Origin: Rutidosis leptorrhynchoides
Lineage: Eukaryota > Streptophyta > Magnoliopsida > Asterales > Asteraceae
Direction: 5' to 3'
Length of the DNA stretch: 64,000 nucleotides
NCBI RefSeq assembly: GCF_046630445.1
Contig: NC_092341.1
Span: 4,068,001-4,132,000 of the forward strand
Below are positions 59,221-64,000 of the stretch, piece by piece; position 1 is the first letter of the stretch, and the number at the start of each line of letters is the position of its first letter. Below the pieces are notes generated by a model. The model searched no databases. It was given only the letters and a program-made list of their open reading frames with translations, and was not told the DNA's origin. Position numbers and translations under genes: made by a program.

Positions 59221-60137
59221 ACGATTACTTAAAAAGAAAATATGTTGATATATTATATATATGGTTAGGTTCGTGATATCTATCATAGACCAAGTCGTGT
59301 TAAATACCTTCAAGGCAAAAATGAGTATATAGTCCCACTTTTAAACTGTAAATATTTCGGGATGAGAATACATGCATTTTATGATTTACGTTATGGACAT
59401 AAGTGATTAAAAATATATATTCTACGTTGAGTTGTACCACTGGCATACTTCCCTGTAACTTGGTAACTACTATTTACATGAGGTATTGTAAACGCGAATC
59501 CTGTTGATAGATCTATCGGGCCTGACAACCCCAACCGGACTGGATGACCAGTATTCAACGGTTGCACAGTACTTCGTTTCGGTGACTACACTTGGTACGG
59601 TGTAGTAAGATTTCATAATAAAGGGAATATATGACATTGATTAAATGTTAAGTATGGTTATCGAGTGCTCAACAACTTAGAATATTTTTATTAAAACGTT
59701 TATATATGAAATCTTGTGGTCTATATTTATAACGCTGCCGGCATTAAACCTATATCTCACCAACTTTATGTTGACGTTTTAAGCATGTTTATTCTCAGCT
59801 GATAACTAAAAACTTCCGCTACAACATGTTGAATTTAAGCAAGATCTTGAGTATGCATATTTGTGTCAAAAATAAAACTGCATATTGGAGGATTTGTAAT
59901 GTAAAATATGTTGGAAGTCGTATTGTTATTATCACATGTAAAGTTTGTAAGTCTAAGATTATTGCTAAATGATAATCATTATTAAGTTGTTTAAACCTTG
60001 TATTTGTAATAAAAGCTATGGTTTGTATTGTAAAAACGAATGCAGTTTTTAAAAAATGTCGCATATAGAGGTCAATACCTCGCGATGAAATCATATGTTA
60101 TTGTATTCGTCCTTATGGTTAAGGTCTGGTTTTGACA
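57251..60137 (+). repeat. 3' LTR of element C (2887 bp)
   Basis: Near-identical to 48958-51832. The main length difference is an expanded TA run at about 59185-59217. Ends TTTTGACA. Confidence 0.93.
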
Positions 60138-60142
60138 CATAT
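60138..60142 (+). other. target-site duplication of element C, right copy
   Basis: CATAT, matching 48953-48957. Confidence 0.92.
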
Positions 60143-61819
60143 CATATAGATATATAACATGTGTCTAGTTAATTTTAAAAGTTAAGTTAGAAGGATTAAC
60201 TTTGTTTGCGAACAAGTTTAGAATATACTAAACTATGTTCTAGTGATTACAAGTTTAAATCTTCGAAAAAGATAGTTATATAAATATGAATCGAATGATG
60301 TTATGAACATCATTACTACCTCAAGTTTAGTAGGTAAACCTACTGGAAGTGACAAGAAATGATCTAGCTTCAAAGGATCTTGGATGGCTTGAAAGTTCTT
60401 GAAGTAGGATCATGACACAAAAACAAGTTCAAGTAAGATTTTTACTCGAATTAAGATAGTTTATAGTTATAGAAATCGAATCAAAGTTTGAATATGAATA
60501 TTACCTTGAATAAGAAAGATAACCTACTATAAATAACAAAGGTTTGTTGATCTTAGATGATTACTTGTAATAGATTAGAAAGCTTGGAAGTAAACTAGTA
60601 AACTTGAAAGGATTTTTGAAGTGTTCTTGAAGTGTTCTTCCTATGATGATTATAGCTTGATTCTTGAAGTAATTTCTGATGAAGATGATGATTAGTTTAC
60701 TGGAAAAATTCGTTTATAAGTGTGTGTAGGTGTTGAGAGAGAGTTAGAAAGAGAATTGTAAGTGAAATGGATTGATTGGTGAGTGGTGAATGATGAGTGG
60801 TGAGTGGGGTTAAAAGGAGTTCTAGTTAGTTGACTAGTTCATGGTAGAAGTTAAATTTGATTAGTCATGCCTGACATAATCAAGAGTGGAATCCCATGCT
60901 AGTTCCTATTGGTATATACTCATAGTAAGTACGTCTAGAAGCTGTGTATAATACATATACGAATACAGAATGACTACGAGTAGAATTGTTGATGAAAATG
61001 AATGAGGATGTAATTGTAAGCATTTTTGTTAAGTAGAAGTACTTTGATAAGTGTCTTGAAGTCTTTCAAAAGTGTATGAATACATATTAAAACACTACAT
61101 GTATATACATTTTAACTGAGTCGTTAAGTCATTGTTAGTCGTTACATGTAAGTGTTGTTTTGAAACCTTTAGGTTAACAATCTTGTTAAATGTTGTTAAC
61201 CCATTGCTTATTATATCTAAAGAGATGTTAAATTATTACATTATCATGATATTATTATATATTAGTATGTCTTAGTATGATATATATACAGTTAAATATT
61301 GTTACAACGAAAATCGTTACATATATGTCTCGTTTCGAAATCATTAAGTTAGTAGTCTTGTTTTTACATATGTAGTTCATTGTTAATACACTTAATGACA
61401 TGTTTACTTATCATTTATCATGATTAACATAGTGTATCAATATCTTAATATGATTCATATGTATTTAGTAAGACGTTGTTATAACGATAATCGTTATCTA
61501 TATCGATTTCGAGTTTCTTAACTCAATAGTCTCATTTTTATGTATATAACTCATTGTTAAAATACCTAATGAGATACTTACTTATCATAATATCATGTTA
61601 ACTATATATATAACCATATATATGTCATCATATAGTTTTTACAAGTTTTAACGTTCGTGAATCACCGGTCAACTTGGGTGGTCAATTGTCTATATAAAAC
61701 CTATTCCAATTAATCAAGTCTTAACAAGTTTGATTTCTTAACATGTTGGAAACACTTAATCATGTAAATATCAATTTCATTTAATATATATAAACATGGA
61801 AAAGTTCGGGTCACTACAG
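60143..61819 (-). repeat. 3' LTR of gypsy element D, right part
   Basis: Continues the LTR interrupted at 48957. It aligns with LTR A from TTTTAAAAGTTAAGTTAGAAGG onward, through GGTCAAC-TGG-GGTCAA, to the end TTCGGGTCACTACA, next to the PPT. Left and right parts together make about 3.45 kb. Confidence 0.85.
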
Positions 61820-61832
61820 TACCTACCCGTTA
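61820..61832 (-). other. polypurine tract of element D
   Basis: AACGGGTAGGTAC on the element strand, with the hairpin AAATTTCG-GGA-CGAAATTT at 61837-61855. Confidence 0.8.
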
Positions 61833-61854
61833 AATAAATTTCGTCCCGAAATTT

Positions 61855-64000
61855 TAAGCAGTTGGAGGTGTTGACGTATCTTCTGGAAATAAGTGCGAGT
61901 ATTTCTTATTCATCTAATCTTCTCATTCCCAGGTGAACTCGGGTCCTCTACGAGCATTCCGTCAAACCTTAACAATTGGTATCTTGTTTTGCTTAAGTCT
62001 TTTAACCTCACGATCCATTATTTCGACGGGTTCTTCGATGAATTGAAGTTTTTCGTTGATTTGGATTTCATCTAACGGAATAGTGAGATCTTCTTTAGCA
62101 AAATATTTCTTCAAATTCGAGACGTGGAAAGTGTTATGTACAGCCGCGAGTTGTTGAGGTAACTCAAGTCGGTAAGCTACTGGTCTGACACGATCAATAA
62201 TCTTGAATGGTCCAATATACCTTGGATTTAATTTCCCTCGTTTACCAAATCGAATAACACCTTTCCACGGTGCAACTTTAAGCATGACCATCTCTCCAAT
62301 TTCAAATTCTATATCTTTTCATTTAATGTCAGCGTAGCTCTTTTGTCGACTTTGGGCGGTTTTCAACCGTTGTTGAATTTGGATGATCTTCTCGGTAGTT
62401 TCTTATATTATCTCTGGAACCGTAATCTGTCTATCCCCCACTTCACTCTAACAAATCGGAGACCTGCACTTTCTACCATAAAGTGCTTCAAACGGTTCCA
62501 TCTCAATGCTTGAATGGTAGCTGTTGTTGTAGGAAAATTCTGCTAACGGTAGATGTCGATCCCAACTATTTTCGAAATCAATAACACATGCTCGTAGCAT
62601 GTCTTCAAGCATTTGTATCGTCCTTTCGCTCTGCCCATCAGTTTGTGGATGATAGGTAGTACTCATGTCTGGACGAGTTCCTAATGCTTGCTGTAATGTC
62701 TGCCAGAATCTTGAAATAAATCTGCCATCCCTATCAGAGATAATAGAGATTGGTATTTCATGTCTGGAGACGACTTCCTTCAAATACAGTCGTGCTAACT
62801 TCTCCATCTTGTCATCTTCTCTTATTGGCAGGAAGTGTGCTGATTTGGTGAGACGATCAACTATTATCCAAATAGTATCAAAACCACTTGCAGTCCTTGG
62901 CAATTTAGTGATGAAATCCATGGTAATGTTTTTCCATTTCCATTCCGGGATTTCGGGTTGTTGAAGTAGACCTGATGGTTTCTGATGCTCCGCTTTGACC
63001 TTAGAACACGTCAAACATTCTCCTACGTATTTAGCAACATCGGATTTCATACCCGGCCACCAAAAATGTTTCTTGAGATCCTTGTACATCTTCCCCGATC
63101 CAGGATGTATTGAGTATCTAGTTTTATGAGCTTCTCTAAGTACCATTTCTCTCATATCTCCAAATTTCGGTACCCAAATCCTTTTAGCCCTATACCGGGT
63201 TCCGTCTTCCCGAATATTAAGATGCTTCTCCGATCCTTTGGGTATTTCATCCTTTAAATTTCCCTCTTTTAAAACTCTTTGTTGAGCCTCCTTTATTTGA
63301 GTAGTAAGGTTAGTGTGAATCATTATATTCATAGCTTTTACTCGAATGGGTTCTCTGCCCTTTCTGCTCAAGGCGTCGGCTACCACATTTGCCTTCCCTG
63401 GGTGGTAACGAATCTCAAAGTCGTAATCATTCAACAATTCAATCCACCTGCGCTGCCTCATGTTCAGTTGTTTCTGATTAAATATGTGTTGAAGACTTTT
63501 GTGGTCCGTATATATAATACTTTTGACCCCATATAAGTAGTGCCTCCAAGTCTTTAATGAAAAAACAACCGCGCCTAATTCCAAATCATGCGTCGTATAA
63601 TTCTGCTCGTGAATCTTTAATTGTCTAGACGCATAAGCAATTACCTTTGTTCATTGCATTAATACACAACCGAGACCTTACTTTGAGGCGTCACAATATA
63701 TCACAAAATCATCATTCCCTTCAGGTAATGACAATATAGGTGCCGTAGTTAACTTTTTCTTTAACAATTGAAATGCTTTCTCTTGTTCATCCTTCCATTC
63801 AAATTTTCTCCCTTTATGCGTTAATGCAGTCAAGGGTTTTGCTATTCTGGAAAAGTCTTGGATGAACATTCTGTAGTAACCAGCTAGTCCTAAAAATTGG
63901 CGTATATGCTTCGGAGTTTTCGGGGTTTCCCACTTTTCAACGGTTTTAATTTTTGTTGGATCCACCTGAATACCTTCTTTGTTCACTATGTGACCGAGGA
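61855..64000 (-). pseudogene. element D pol: RT end - RNase H - integrase - chromodomain-like tail (continues off the window)
   Basis: Right to left: end of RT ([31 protein letters not shown]), RNase H ([34 protein letters not shown]), HHCC finger ([17 protein letters not shown]), integrase DDE ([28 protein letters not shown]), GPY/F ([14 protein letters not shown]) and tail. Nonsense changes: TAA at 63678-63680 (CAA in C), TGA at 63651-63653 (same codon as A's TGA), a Trp codon changed to TAG near 62447, TGA at 62319-62321, plus stops in the tail. Clearly diverged from A and C in protein sequence. Confidence 0.9.

Larger units (their letters stand above)
48958..60137 (+). mobile_element. complete Ty3/gypsy element C (same family as A) inside the LTR of D
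   Basis: 11,180 bp, flanked by CATAT on both sides. 5' LTR 48958-51832, PBS 51835-51846, accessory ORF, gag-pol, PPT 57238-57250, 3' LTR 57251-60137. Comparing about the first 760 bp of the LTRs by eye I found 11 substitutions, so it is older than A. Coding is broken by two frameshifts and several stops, but all structural parts are present. Confidence 0.95.

Noticed and set aside
61893-62964. plus-strand ORFs over element D
   Set aside because: Antisense shadows of the integrase frame.

Overview
This is plant nuclear DNA from an AT-rich, retrotransposon-dense eudicot genome. The general style of the Ty3/gypsy LTRs resembles Asteraceae to me, but that is an impression and not a demonstrated assignment. 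Most of the window is LTR retrotransposons, several nested in one another. Between them lie two recognisable intron-containing host genes, both on the minus strand: LSM1 (22821-28784, 5 exons, 128 codons plus stop) and a DRO1/LAZY-type IGT-family root-gravitropism gene (39202-42177, 5 exons, 271 codons plus stop). I assembled both by hand from exon homology and GT-AG splice sites; neither shows up as one long ORF.

Layout. 1-10364: gypsy element A, minus strand, very young (5 substitutions seen between the LTRs over 1933 bp). It has an extra acidic ORF before gag, and its 3' LTR runs off the left edge. 10365-18844: older gypsy relic E, plus strand, with a non-coding internal part and a 3' LTR of about 4 kb rich in AT and TTA microsatellites. 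18845-20912: possible proline-rich exon cut by E, a LINE 3' fragment, a SINE and a Stowaway-like MITE. 22821-28784: LSM1. 29174-31983: a hAT-type MITE and three tandem foldback elements with telomere-like centres, set in (TA)n tracts. 32306-38032: complete Ty1/copia element B1, minus strand, TSD GAGCC. 39202-42177: DRO1/LAZY-like gene. 42853-47188: copia B2, minus strand, interrupted by gypsy D (47189-48957 and 60143 to beyond 64000, minus strand). D's 3' LTR is in turn interrupted by complete gypsy element C (48958-60137, plus strand, TSD CATAT). The insertion order is therefore B2, then D, then C.

How the parts work together. A, C and D encode the gypsy order GAG-PR-RT-RH-IN with a chromodomain-like C-terminus (Tekay-like chromovirus). 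B1 and B2 encode the copia order GAG-PR-IN-RT-RH. Every element seen with coding sequence is inactivated by nonsense changes, frameshifts or deletions. The least expected signals are: (i) an ORF upstream of gag, conserved in A and C, with two SUMO-interaction-like motifs; (ii) an exact second copy of the polypurine-tract 13-mer just before gag in A and C; (iii) a copia element (B1) with no tRNA primer site but with a 16-nt segment at the primer-site position complementary to its own LTR, as expected for self-priming; and (iv) clustered foldback elements with TTTAGGG-rich centres in TA microsatellites.
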